From Whitmania pigra (lineage: Eukaryota; Annelida; Clitellata; Hirudinida; Haemopidae): a stretch of 64,000 nt of DNA. The position numbers and the translations under genes are program-made. Shown piece after piece: positions 16,348 to 25,404 of this stretch. The notes beneath the pieces were generated by a model, which worked only from the letters and a program-made list of their open reading frames with translations, had not been told where the DNA came from and did no database searches. Numbering within the stretch: position 1 is the first letter of the stretch; every line of letters begins with the position of its first letter. The stretch is from positions 124,001 through 188,000 of the forward strand of contig JAJTWR010000086.1 in the NCBI GenBank assembly GCA_021613335.1, written 5' to 3'.

Positions 16348-18489
16348 TTACTGGTTTGAAGGAATTGTTAATTTATTGGCTTTGATATCTACACCCAAAC
16401 GTTGCAAATAGGCAATAACGGCAATAATTTCCCGGTCGCTCTTTACTTGAATATTATTCTGTTTCAGGTCGTCGGCGATTAATTTTGCCTGCTTGTTAAG
16501 TTCTTTGTTGGCTTCTTTATCAAAACCTGCTTTATACGGAACTCCTAAGGTTTGCATTGCTCTAATTTTTTGCGCGGTTGTTGTAGTATCTAATTTTTGA
16601 GAAATGAGCCAAGGATATGCAGGCATTACGCTTCCCGGCGACATGGAGGTTGGATCTAACATATGGTTAAAGTGCCAAGCGTTAGGATTTTTACCTCCTT
16701 GTCGGTGCAAATCGGGCCCGCTTCTTTTACTTCCCCATAAAAAAGGATGATCGTACACAAACTCTCCGGCTTTGCTGTATTCGCCATAACGCTCAGTTTC
16801 TGACCGGAAAGGCCTAACGGTTTGCGAATGACAACCTAAGCACCCTTCGCGTATATAGATATCTCTGCCTTGCAGTTCTAATGGCGTGTATGGTTTAATG
16901 CTGGTTATGGTAGGCACGTTTGATTTTATGGTAAAAGTCGGTATCATTTCTACTATTCCGCCTATCAGGATAGCAATTAGTAAAATAACCATAAATTTCA
17001 TGGGTTTGCGCTCTAAAATGCGATGCCATTTTTTATCAGAAGGATTGGTTTCAATCGCTACTTTTTCTAAAGCCATTGCCTCGGCAGGTTCGTTAACAAG
17101 CAACTTGGCTTTAAGCATTGTTTTAGCCAAGTTTACAGTCATAACAATTACGCCTAACAGATAAAGCGCGCCGCCTATGGTTCTTAATATATGCATAGGA
17201 ATGATTTGCAAAGTAGTGGTTAAGAAATTTGGATATTTAAGTATCCCTTCAGACGTAAATTCTCTCCACATTAAACCTTGTGTAAACCCGGCCCAATACA
17301 TAGGAATGGCATAAAAAAGGATTCCCAACGTGCCAATCCAAAAATGGAAAGAAGCCATTTTTTGAGAGTGTAAAGAAGTATTGTAAATGCGCGGAATAAG
17401 CCAGTATAAGATGCCAAATGTCAAAAATCCATTCCAACCCAAAGCGCCTACATGTACGTGTGCCACAATCCAGTCTGTAAAGTGAGCAATACCGTTAACC
17501 TGTTTCAATGATAGCATCGGGCCTTCGAAAGTGGCCATCCCATAAGCTGTTATGGCTACTACCATAAACTTAAGGGTTACGTTTTCGCGAACTTTGTCCC
17601 ATGCGCCACGAAGCGTAAGCAAGCCGTTAATCATCCCCCCCCAGCTAGGGGCAATAAGCATAACCGAAAAAACCACGCCCAAAGATTGCGCCCATCCCGG
17701 CAGGGAAGTATACAACAAATGATGAGGGCCTGCCCAAATGTAAATAAAAATAAGCGACCAAAAATGCAGAATACTCAATTTGTAAGAGTAAATAGGTCTA
17801 TTGGCCATTTTAGGTAAGAAATAATACATCATACCCAAATATGGAGTGGTTAAGAAAAAAGCCACCGCGTTATGCCCATACCACCACTGTACCAGCGCAT
17901 CTTGTACGCCCGCATACAGATAATAGCTTTTTAAAAAAGAAATAGGAAGCTCAAAAGAGTTTACAATATGCAAAACAGCAATGGTTACAAAAGTGGCTAT
18001 GTAAAACCAAATGGCTACGTATAAGTGGCGTTCTCTGCGCTTAATGATGGTGCCAAACATATTGATGCCAAAAACCACCCAAATTATGGTTATCGCAATA
18101 TCAATTGGCCATTCTAGTTCTGCATATTCATGAGCGGTGGTATAACCTAAGGGCAAAGTAATTGCAGCCGAAAGAATAATTAATTGCCAGCCCCAAAAGT
18201 GAATTTTGCTGAGCGCATCGCTAAACATTCTGGCTTTAAGCAATCTTTGCAAAGAGTAGTACACGCACATAAATATGGCATTGCCCACAAAGGCAAAAAT
18301 TACCGCGTTAGTGTGTAGCGGCCTTATACGACCAAAGGTGGTATATTGGTTGCCCAGGTTCATACTGGGCTTAAACAACTGCACGGCTATTAACAGGCCT
18401 ACCGTCATTCCGATAATGCCCCAAATAATGGTTGCCAAACCAAAATTGCGTACAATCTTATTGTCATAAGTAAATTTTTCTAATTGCAT
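16348..18489 (-). CDS. ccoN: Fused CcoN-CcoO: catalytic and mono-heme subunits of cbb3 oxidase
   Basis: 713 aa. Residues 1-470 are CcoN: 12 helices with heme ligands H59, H344 and H346, and CuB ligands H206, H256 and H257 followed by Y260 (GPHHLLY). A linker and one more helix (about 498-515) lead to a CcoO cytochrome c domain with heme motif CLGCH at 550-554. This single-chain form is known in Bacteroidota. It reduces O2 to water with high affinity and pumps protons. Its own promoter, with an FNR-type box inside the end of ccoS, lies upstream. All ligands are intact. Confidence 0.96.
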   Translation of the reverse strand: MQLEKFTYDNKIVRNFGLATIIWGIIGMTVGLLIAVQLFKPSMNLGNQYTTFGRIRPLHTNAVIFAFVGNAIFMCVYYSLQRLLKARMFSDALSKIHFWGWQLIILSAAITLPLGYTTAHEYAELEWPIDIAITIIWVVFGINMFGTIIKRRERHLYVAIWFYIATFVTIAVLHIVNSFELPISFLKSYYLYAGVQDALVQWWYGHNAVAFFLTTPYLGMMYYFLPKMANRPIYSYKLSILHFWSLIFIYIWAGPHHLLYTSLPGWAQSLGVVFSVMLIAPSWGGMINGLLTLRGAWDKVRENVTLKFMVVAITAYGMATFEGPMLSLKQVNGIAHFTDWIVAHVHVGALGWNGFLTFGILYWLIPRIYNTSLHSQKMASFHFWIGTLGILFYAIPMYWAGFTQGLMWREFTSEGILKYPNFLTTTLQIIPMHILRTIGGALYLLGVIVMTVNLAKTMLKAKLLVNEPAEAMALEKVAIETNPSDKKWHRILERKPMKFMVILLIAILIGGIVEMIPTFTIKSNVPTITSIKPYTPLELQGRDIYIREGCLGCHSQTVRPFRSETERYGEYSKAGEFVYDHPFLWGSKRSGPDLHRQGGKNPNAWHFNHMLDPTSMSPGSVMPAYPWLISQKLDTTTTAQKIRAMQTLGVPYKAGFDKEANKELNKQAKLIADDLKQNNIQVKSDREIIAVIAYLQRLGVDIKANKLTIPSNQ

Positions 18490-18519
18490 ATAGTTTTAGG
18501 ATATTGTGTTCGTTTTAAA

Positions 18520-18583
18520 CAAAGTTATTTTGTGTAATAAGAATACAGATGATAGGTATTATGCCGAAAAGTGATTTTTATCA
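18520..18583 (-). promoter_or_regulatory. ccoN promoter with FNR-type box
   Basis: The box TGAT-TTTT-ATCA at 18572-18583 lies inside the 3' end of ccoS. A -7 element TAACTTTG (minus strand) lies at 18520-18527; box centre to the end of the -7 element is 57.5 bp. No -33 TTTG is evident, as expected for an activator-dependent promoter. The leader to the ccoN ATG is about 25 nt. Confidence 0.75.
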
Positions 18584-18783
18584 TGTTCTTTAGCTAGTGG
18601 ATAAATGTTTTTGTTTTCAACCCTATTTGTTGTTCCGGCATCTGATTGATCATCAAACAACACCCTTATTCCGGGCGTACATACGTCATCGTGCTGCCCG
18701 TTTTTTAATGCCCAAAAAAAGGCTCCTAGAAAAATCAGCGCCATTAAAACGCTACACCCGATCAAAAAATAAAGAATATTCAT
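18559..18783 (-). CDS. ccoS: CcoS, cbb3 oxidase maturation protein
   Basis: 74 aa: one N-terminal transmembrane helix with the typical start MNILYFLIGCSVLMALIFLG, then FFWALKNGQHDD and a charged tail. In other bacteria CcoS is needed to place heme b and CuB in CcoN. It overlaps ccoI by 4 bp (ATGA), the usual ccoI-ccoS coupling. Its 3' end contains the FNR-type box of the ccoN promoter. Confidence 0.93.
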   Translation of the reverse strand: MNILYFLIGCSVLMALIFLGAFFWALKNGQHDDVCTPGIRVLFDDQSDAGTTNRVENKNIYPLAKEHDKNHFSA

Positions 18784-21161
18784 AACAGTTTATTTTTATG
18801 TGCATATATGCGTGTTGCCACGGTTGTAAAACTGATAATGGTAATGGCGCTTAATGGCATAAGCACGGCGGCTACCAAAGGATAAAGAGCTCCTTGTACT
18901 GCATAATAGAGCCCAATACAGTTATAAATTACGGCAATTACAAAGCTTAGTTTTATGGTTTTGAGCCCGTCTTTGCTCAATTGATAAAAATTGGGCAATA
19001 GATTTATTGACGATCCTTTCAGGATGGCGTCGCAACCGGGCGTGAAATTGTTAATATTGTCTGTAATTGCGATTCCAAAATCGCTTTGTTTTAGAGCTCC
19101 CGCATCATTTAAGCCATCTCCCAGCATAATTATATGCTCTCCGTTTTTCTGCAAACCGGAAATGGCCTGTAGTTTTTGGCGCGGGCTTTGGTTAAATCTG
19201 ATATCGGCATGCGGCGGAAAAAACCTTTTTAGCTCAGGGGCCTCCTTATCGGTATCGCCGGATAAAACTTTTAACGCAAAGCGGCGCTGTAATTTTTGTA
19301 TTAAAGCGGCTAAACCGCTGCGCCATTTTTGTTCTACGCTAAAACAGCCTTTGTACTCTTTGCCTATAGCAATATGCACGCCGCCTTTTTGTTCAATTTC
19401 AGCAATAAAAGAGAGCATCTTTGAACTGCCGACGTAAACCATTTGTCCGTTAACCAATCCTCTTATCCCTTTGCCGGGTACTTCTTTGTATTTTGAAACG
19501 GCATAAAATCTGCTGATATTCAGGCTTTTTAAAATTTGACGGCTTAAAGGATGCGAAGAATGATGCAGCAAAGAAACAACCAGCGTTTTCTCTTCCTGAG
19601 TTAATACGCCGCTAAAACAGATTTTAGCATTTTCTGTGGTAGTTAAGGTGCCTGTTTTATCAAAAACAATGGTATTGCATTTTGCCATTTGCTCCACCGC
19701 ATCGGTGTTTTTAACATAAAATCCTTTTTTATCAAATACCGATAAAATGGCCGAGAGGGTAAAAGGAGTACTCAAAGCCAACACACACGGACAAGCCACA
19801 ATAATTACAGCGGTAAACGCGTTCCATGCTTTGGCGATATCGGCCTGTAAAGCCCAATAAGCAAAAGAGCCAAAGGCCAGCACAAATACTGCCAAGATAA
19901 AGTATTTTGCAATGCTGTCGTTAAAGTTTTTGTCGGCATCGGTTTTATCGTATGTTTGGTTCCACAGGCCGGTAAGGTAACTTTGCGATACCGGTTTAAT
20001 TACTTCTACTTCTATTGCCTCCCCTATTTGTCTTCCGCCGGCATAAACTATCTCTCCCAAAACTTTTTGTTGCGGTTCTGTTTCGCCGGTTACAAAGCTC
20101 ATATCCAGCCAGGCTTCTCCTTTCATCAACATGGAATCGGCCGGAATTAATTCCGCGTTTCTAATCCATAACCTGTCGCCAACGCTAAGCTCATTAATGG
20201 CCACAGGCTTCTCCCGGCCGTCTTTTAAAGTAGTAACGGCAATTGGAAAATAAGAACGGTAATCTCTATCAAAGGAAATATGATGATAGGTGCGTTGTTT
20301 TATCCATTTACCCATTAAAAGTAAAAAAACAAGCCCGGCGAGGGTATCTGCAAAACCGGGGCCCTTAAAAAAAATAACCGAAAATGCCGTTCTGAGAAAA
20401 AGCACGGCAATGATTAATGCCAAAGGCGTGTCTAAGTTGACATGCTTATGCTTTAAACTTGTAATGGCCGAAACAAAATATTCGCGCCCGCAGTAAAAAA
20501 CAACAGGCGCTGTAAATATCAGATTTAACCAATTAAAAAGATATTGAAATTCTTTTTCTAAAGATGATAATCCGAAATATTCAGGAAAACTGAACAGCAT
20601 AACGTTGCCCGTGCAAAAACCGGCAACGGCAATTTTTAAGATGAGCTCTTTATTTACCGATCCGCTTTTTTCTTTCACCACATCTTGCAAACTGATTAAC
20701 GGCTCATAACCGATATTCGCCAATATTTCTACCAACTCTCTAAGGCTTAGTTCATGATGCTTAAAACGGATGTTTACTTCTTTTTTAAGAAAATTTATCC
20801 TTGAACTATAAATAGATGCGTTAAGCTTATATAAATGTTCTAACAACCAGATGCACGAACTGCAGTGAATAGCGGGAATATAAAAGGTAACAATGGTGTT
20901 TTGTTTATCTTTATAATCAATTATTTGCGAAACAATGGAAGGTTCGTCTAAATATCCGAAATGAGCATGCGCCTGAAAACGAGAGCCCGGGGCCTGATTA
21001 TACAAGTAATAATTGCAAAGGTTGTTTGCAGACAAAATCTGATAAACATTTTTACAACCCGTACAACAGAATAACTTATCGTCGTGACGATATTCGATAC
21101 TTCCAAGCTCTTGACCGCAATGGTAACAAATCGATTTCTGAAGTATTTCCCGGTAACTCAC
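18780..21161 (-). CDS. ccoI: CcoI/FixI, copper-exporting P1B-type ATPase for cbb3 assembly
   Basis: 793 aa. The N-terminal cysteine-rich domain (CYHCGQEL, then FCCTGCKNVYQIL) is typical of CcoI. It is followed by a heavy-metal-associated domain (IPAIHCSSCIW), eight membrane helices with the metal-binding CPC (VACPCVLALSTPF), the phosphorylation site DKTGTLTT and the hinge GDGLNDAGALKQSD. It moves copper to the periplasmic side for the CuB site. It starts 12 bp after the hemN stop, so it is in the hemN operon. All catalytic motifs are intact. Confidence 0.95.
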   Translation of the reverse strand: MSYREILQKSICYHCGQELGSIEYRHDDKLFCCTGCKNVYQILSANNLCNYYLYNQAPGSRFQAHAHFGYLDEPSIVSQIIDYKDKQNTIVTFYIPAIHCSSCIWLLEHLYKLNASIYSSRINFLKKEVNIRFKHHELSLRELVEILANIGYEPLISLQDVVKEKSGSVNKELILKIAVAGFCTGNVMLFSFPEYFGLSSLEKEFQYLFNWLNLIFTAPVVFYCGREYFVSAITSLKHKHVNLDTPLALIIAVLFLRTAFSVIFFKGPGFADTLAGLVFLLLMGKWIKQRTYHHISFDRDYRSYFPIAVTTLKDGREKPVAINELSVGDRLWIRNAELIPADSMLMKGEAWLDMSFVTGETEPQQKVLGEIVYAGGRQIGEAIEVEVIKPVSQSYLTGLWNQTYDKTDADKNFNDSIAKYFILAVFVLAFGSFAYWALQADIAKAWNAFTAVIIVACPCVLALSTPFTLSAILSVFDKKGFYVKNTDAVEQMAKCNTIVFDKTGTLTTTENAKICFSGVLTQEEKTLVVSLLHHSSHPLSRQILKSLNISRFYAVSKYKEVPGKGIRGLVNGQMVYVGSSKMLSFIAEIEQKGGVHIAIGKEYKGCFSVEQKWRSGLAALIQKLQRRFALKVLSGDTDKEAPELKRFFPPHADIRFNQSPRQKLQAISGLQKNGEHIIMLGDGLNDAGALKQSDFGIAITDNINNFTPGCDAILKGSSINLLPNFYQLSKDGLKTIKLSFVIAVIYNCIGLYYAVQGALYPLVAAVLMPLSAITIISFTTVATRIYAHKNKLL

Positions 21162-21173
21162 ATCAAAACGTTA

Positions 21174-22514
21174 TTATATGGTGGAACTAAATAAATTGGT
21201 TTGAGGCTGCTTATTCCATAAATGTTCGTCAAACGCCATGCACACATTACGTAAAAAAGACTTTCCTTTGTCCGAAACAAACACTTCTTTATCTTTAACT
21301 TCTACCAACCGGTCTTCTATTAATGACTTTAGCCTTTCTAATATTGCAGCCGGTATTTTTTCGCTAAAACGGGTGGCGTTTTTACACATCAGGTTTAAAA
21401 TATGTTGCCTTATGCGCAAGTCTTGTTTGTTTAAAATATGACCTTTCTCTATTGGAAAAGAATTGTTTTCGATCTGCTGTAAATAACCTTCGACGGTTTT
21501 GGTATTTTGCGCAAAAGCTTCGTAACAATCGCTTATGGAAGAAACGCCCAGCCCAATTAAAATATTGGTATGCTGATGAGTATAACCCATAAAATTGCGA
21601 TGGAGGCGACGGTTTTTGTCGGCTATATATAGCCGGTCGCTTTTTAGCGCAAAATGGTCCATGCCAATTTCCTGATAACCTCTTTCCGGCAAAAGTTTAC
21701 GCCCAAGTTGATAAAGCATAAATTTGTTGTCTCCGCTGGGGATGTCTTTTTCTGTAAAATGCCGCTGACCGGGCCTAAGCCAAGGCACATGGGCATAGCT
21801 GTAAAAAGCAATCCGATCAGGGCGCATGTTAATTACCTCTGCAAGCGTGTGCGACAATCCGCTAACCGTTTGACCGGGTAAACCGTAAACCAAATCAAAA
21901 TTGATGGATTCATATCCTATATCCCTGGCATCGGACACCACTCTCAAAACCTGTTCGGAAGTTTGATAACGATTGATCATAGCCTGCACCTTTGGGTCAA
22001 AATCTTGTATGCCCAAACTTAGCCTTTTAAAACCCAATTGATACAAAGTTTTTAAATGAGCTATGCTTGTACTATCCGGATGCCCTTCAAACGAGCATTC
22101 GGCATCCGTTAGAGTTATTCCCTGAACAGAAGAAATCAATCGTTCTAAATTTTTGGGACTAAAAAAAGTAGGGGTTCCTCCACCCAAATGTATTTCTTTA
22201 ATTTTTGGAGCTTCGCCTAAAATTACGCCATACATTTTCCACTCCTTAATCAGGGCGTCAATGTAAGGATCCTCTACTCCATGGTTTTTTGTAATACGCG
22301 TATTACAGCCGCAATAAGTACATAAACTTTCGCAAAAAGGAAGATGGATATAAATGCTGACGCCTTCTTTTTTGTTTTTTGCATAAGATTTCAACAACTT
22401 TTCGAACCATTTTTGTTGGCTAAAGGCGTTGCTTTCCCAATAAGGAACTGTTGGATAGCTTGTATATCTTGGTGCTGCCACGTTATATTTCTTGAACAGC
22501 GCTGAAGTTTCCAT
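21174..22514 (-). CDS. hemN: Oxygen-independent coproporphyrinogen III oxidase (HemN)
   Basis: 446 aa radical-SAM enzyme converting coproporphyrinogen III to protoporphyrinogen IX without O2. The cluster motif is FCESLCTYCGCNT (CxxxCxxC), preceded by YIHLPF and followed by the SAM-binding GGGTP. The HemN C-terminal domain is present (MGYTHQHTNILIGLGVSSIS). It starts in a TAATG overlap with the small Cys-tailed gene and precedes ccoI. Heme supply under low O2 fits the oxidase context. Confidence 0.95.
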   Translation of the reverse strand: METSALFKKYNVAAPRYTSYPTVPYWESNAFSQQKWFEKLLKSYAKNKKEGVSIYIHLPFCESLCTYCGCNTRITKNHGVEDPYIDALIKEWKMYGVILGEAPKIKEIHLGGGTPTFFSPKNLERLISSVQGITLTDAECSFEGHPDSTSIAHLKTLYQLGFKRLSLGIQDFDPKVQAMINRYQTSEQVLRVVSDARDIGYESINFDLVYGLPGQTVSGLSHTLAEVINMRPDRIAFYSYAHVPWLRPGQRHFTEKDIPSGDNKFMLYQLGRKLLPERGYQEIGMDHFALKSDRLYIADKNRRLHRNFMGYTHQHTNILIGLGVSSISDCYEAFAQNTKTVEGYLQQIENNSFPIEKGHILNKQDLRIRQHILNLMCKNATRFSEKIPAAILERLKSLIEDRLVEVKDKEVFVSDKGKSFLRNVCMAFDEHLWNKQPQTNLFSSTI

Positions 22515-22939
22515 TATGATTTTTTTAAAGGGTTGTCGCTACAATTATTTTGACAACAGCAAGCGTTTTCAACACATTTGCCTTGCGCCCAATTATCGAG
22601 ATTTTTAATTACTTGATACATGCTTTTCATTTCGTTTCCATTTTCAAAAGGCACATTTGCCAGTTTTAATCCGGCCTCGGCAACCGCTTTTAGGTCAATA
22701 TGGTCAATTCCAAAAGATGCGGCAGCCAAATATTTAATACCGATAGATTGAAGCCCTTTTATCAAATCGGAGCTCAAAATATCGTTGTTAAAAACAATCA
22801 AGGCTTCTTTGCCGTTGGCAAAATCCAACGTATCCAACGTTAAGCTGTTGGTTATAATGGTGATATCATGTTTTTTATGATTGGCCAAAATAAGCCATTC
22901 TTTTTCTTGAGGCTTGATATTGTAGGCTATTGCTTTCAT
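22514..22939 (-). CDS. Short protein: D-2-hydroxyacid dehydrogenase N-lobe with Cys-rich tail
   Basis: 141 aa. Residues 1-97 resemble the N-terminal half-domain of D-lactate dehydrogenases (MKAIAYNIKPQEKEWLILAN, then IKYLAAASFGIDHIDLKAVA and KLANVP). The NAD-binding domain and all catalytic residues are absent. The rest is a short helix and a cysteine cluster (GKCVENACCCQNNCSDN, five Cys). It is the first gene of the hemN-ccoI-ccoS operon under an FNR-type box, so a role in metal or heme handling is possible, but that is inference. It is not a dehydrogenase as it stands. Confidence 0.8.
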   Translation of the reverse strand: MKAIAYNIKPQEKEWLILANHKKHDITIITNSLTLDTLDFANGKEALIVFNNDILSSDLIKGLQSIGIKYLAAASFGIDHIDLKAVAEAGLKLANVPFENGNEMKSMYQVIKNLDNWAQGKCVENACCCQNNCSDNPLKKS

Positions 22940-22964
22940 CTCATGATTTTGTATACAATATACG

Positions 22965-23028
22965 CAAAGCTAAGCGATGCCTAAACCTAAACGATGAGCA
23001 ATCTTAGGCTAAAAAGTGATATATATCA
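22965..23028 (-). promoter_or_regulatory. hemN-operon promoter with FNR-type box
   Basis: The box TGAT-ATAT-ATCA is at 23017-23028. A -7 element TAGCTTTG (minus strand) is at 22965-22972. Centre-to-element distance is 57.5 bp, the same as in front of ccoN. The leader to the ATG at 22939 is about 20 nt. Confidence 0.75.
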
Positions 23029-23122
23029 GAATAAACGCCTAAATCAAACTTGATTGGGAGAGATTAAACAACCACATTGGCCGTCAGAAAATATTTTTTA
23101 AAATTTATTTGCCGTAATCAAA

Positions 23123-24151
23123 TTATTGCTTAATGTTTTTCAACCTATTAATAGATACGATACTTATGGCATTGCCTTTTTTTTCAATCAGATTTTCTTC
23201 CTTAAAATTTGCCAGAATCCGGCTCACTGTTTCACTTGCTGTGCCTACTAGGGAAGCCAAATCGTCTCTTGAAATTTTTAGCGTACAGGTATCAGATTTT
23301 CCGTTGCCAAATTTATCGGCTACCTTAATGAGGGCTTCTGCTACCCGTTTACGTACAGAAAAGTAGGCCAAACGGAGCATTTGCTCGTTTTTTTGTTGCA
23401 CGCTGTTAGACAGCAAACCAATAAATGCATTGGCAATTTCCTGATGATTAAGCAAGTATTCCAAAAAATCAGCTTTGGATATCAATATCAATTCCGAATC
23501 GGTAATGGCAGCCGCATTATCGGTATATGAGGTATTATTGCAAAGGCTTTCATAACCAAAAAAATCATCATTATGATATAAAGCCGAGGAGAGCTCGCGG
23601 CCGTCTTTTGCTCGTTTATAGATTTTTACCCAGCCTTTTTTTAAATAATACAAATAATCGGGCTGATCGTTTTCTACATATATTATTTGCTTGTTTGAAA
23701 ATAATCTGGTTTTGCCTTTAGCTTTTAATTCGGTAAAAAGAACCTCTTTATTGCCTCCGGTTGATTTAAACCCTTGGGGTTTGTTTTTTTTCTTCAGCCT
23801 GCTTTCAATGGCGTTAAAAAGTTCCACATCGTCAAAAGGTTTGGTCAGGTAATCGTCGGCCCCCATTTCCATGCCCTTCCGCATATCGCAGCGCTCGGCT
23901 TTGGCGGTCATAAAAATAAAGGGAATAGCCGCTGTTTGCAGGTTTTTTTGTAAAAGATACAATACGCCGTAGCCGTCTAGTTCCGGCATCATAATATCGC
24001 ATAAAATGATGTCAGGGATATGTTTAATGGCCAGTTCTACGCCTATTTTACCGTTTTTTGCGGCCAATGTTTCATAATTAGCTAAATCGAGCATTTCTAC
24101 AATACCGTCTCTAATGTCGTCGTTGTCTTCTATAATTAGCGCTTTTTTCAT
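23123..24151 (-). CDS. Receiver-CRP/FNR fusion response regulator
   Basis: 342 aa. Residues 1-120 form a receiver domain (acidic pair in IIEDNDD, phospho-acceptor D52 in LCDIMMPELDG, KP in YLTKPFDD). A cyclic-nucleotide-type beta-barrel follows (about 145-245), then a Crp-type winged helix with recognition helix GTASETVSRIL. The E-T-V-S-R pattern is that of FNR, which reads TTGAT half sites; CRP has a different pattern. No FNR Fe-S cysteines are present, so the signal must come by phosphorylation. The neighbouring FixL-like kinase ends 23 bp upstream and is the obvious partner. It merges the FixJ and FixK roles in one chain. Confidence 0.93.
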   Translation of the reverse strand: MKKALIIEDNDDIRDGIVEMLDLANYETLAAKNGKIGVELAIKHIPDIILCDIMMPELDGYGVLYLLQKNLQTAAIPFIFMTAKAERCDMRKGMEMGADDYLTKPFDDVELFNAIESRLKKKNKPQGFKSTGGNKEVLFTELKAKGKTRLFSNKQIIYVENDQPDYLYYLKKGWVKIYKRAKDGRELSSALYHNDDFFGYESLCNNTSYTDNAAAITDSELILISKADFLEYLLNHQEIANAFIGLLSNSVQQKNEQMLRLAYFSVRKRVAEALIKVADKFGNGKSDTCTLKISRDDLASLVGTASETVSRILANFKEENLIEKKGNAISIVSINRLKNIKQ

Positions 24152-24174
24152 TCTTATTGGGACTCAAAAAATAT

Positions 24175-25359
24175 TTAAAATTTAAAATGCAGTCTGAAAG
24201 TGGTTCCAATACTTTTATTGCCAATATAACTTACCGTTCCGTTCATTAAGCCTACATATCGTTTTACAATGTTAAGCCCCAGCCCTGTTCCGGGAATATC
24301 TCCGGTATTATGAGCTCTAAAAAACGGCTCAAATAAATTGCCTTGATCCGCCAAAGGAATGCCTATTCCGTTGTCGGTAATATCTATGGTTAGTTCATTA
24401 TCTTTAATAACGCTGTTAAACTGAATCATGGTATTTTCGCCAGAATACTTAATGGCATTGGAAATAAGATTAATGATGCAGTTTTTAAGCAGATTTTGAT
24501 CAAGATAAACCTGTGCGGTAATTCCTTTGTGTTCATATACGATCAATTGATTTTGTTTGCTAATCAACTGCATCTCTTCGACAATTTCTTCGGCAAAAGA
24601 AATAATATTAAACCAATTGACATTGACTTTTGTCATGCCGGCTTCTAATTTTTCCAATGAAAGAAAATCGTTGAGAATAGTGGTTAGGTTATTAATGGAA
24701 TTTCTGATTTTTGAGGTATGTTTTTCTATATTTGCCACATCCTGCTTGAGAACATATTTATCAATAAGGGAAGCGGATAACTGAATGGCGCTTAAAGGGG
24801 TTCTAAACTCGTGTGAAGCCATAGAAACGAACCTGGTTTTTAGTTGGTTCAGTTCTTTTTCTTTTTCAAACATTTCGCTTACCGCCTCTTTTGCCGTTTC
24901 CAGTTCGTTAATCAGTTTTATCAGATCCTGAGTTCGTTCTTTTATTTTTACCTCAAGTTCTTCGGTATAGCTTTTAATTTTAAGCTCGTCTTCCTTTTGT
25001 CTGCTCAGATCGTGAATAAATCCGGTAAATATTTTACGATCGCTAAACTTTACTTCGCTTACTCCCAGCCTAAAAGGAAAAATGACGCCGTCTTTGCGCT
25101 GCCCCATTACTTCTCTGCCAATCCCAATAATTTTTTTCTGCCCGGTACGGTTATAGTTTTCAATATAGCCGTCGTGTTTATCCCTGTCAGGCTGGGGTAT
25201 TAGCATAGAAATATTATTGCCTATCATTTCTTCTTTGGAAAAACCAAACAATTTTAGCGCTGCCGGGTTAATGTGTTCTATTATTCCCTTGTCGTCAATA
25301 GTAATAATACCATCAATGGCATTTTCTATAATTGCATTTAACAATTGTTTTCTCTCCAT
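24175..25359 (-). CDS. FixL-like oxygen-sensing PAS histidine kinase
   Basis: 394 aa, no membrane segment. The PAS domain (about 5-120) follows the heme-PAS of FixL closely: proximal His62 in KHDGYIENY, IIGIGREV with Arg82 at the O2-stabilising arginine position, then RKDG and FTGFIHDL. A coiled coil leads to the kinase core: H-box SHEFRTPLS with His183, N-box NLISNAIKYS, DNGIGIP and GTGLGLNIV. It should autophosphorylate when heme is unliganded (low O2) and pass phosphate to the receiver-FNR protein downstream. The soluble form differs from rhizobial membrane FixL. The heme role is inferred from the residues. Confidence 0.92.
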   Translation of the reverse strand: MERKQLLNAIIENAIDGIITIDDKGIIEHINPAALKLFGFSKEEMIGNNISMLIPQPDRDKHDGYIENYNRTGQKKIIGIGREVMGQRKDGVIFPFRLGVSEVKFSDRKIFTGFIHDLSRQKEDELKIKSYTEELEVKIKERTQDLIKLINELETAKEAVSEMFEKEKELNQLKTRFVSMASHEFRTPLSAIQLSASLIDKYVLKQDVANIEKHTSKIRNSINNLTTILNDFLSLEKLEAGMTKVNVNWFNIISFAEEIVEEMQLISKQNQLIVYEHKGITAQVYLDQNLLKNCIINLISNAIKYSGENTMIQFNSVIKDNELTIDITDNGIGIPLADQGNLFEPFFRAHNTGDIPGTGLGLNIVKRYVGLMNGTVSYIGNKSIGTTFRLHFKF

Positions 25360-25404
25360 AAAAAACTCAAATATATAAATTTTGAGTCGGATGGTTCACT
25401 AAAG

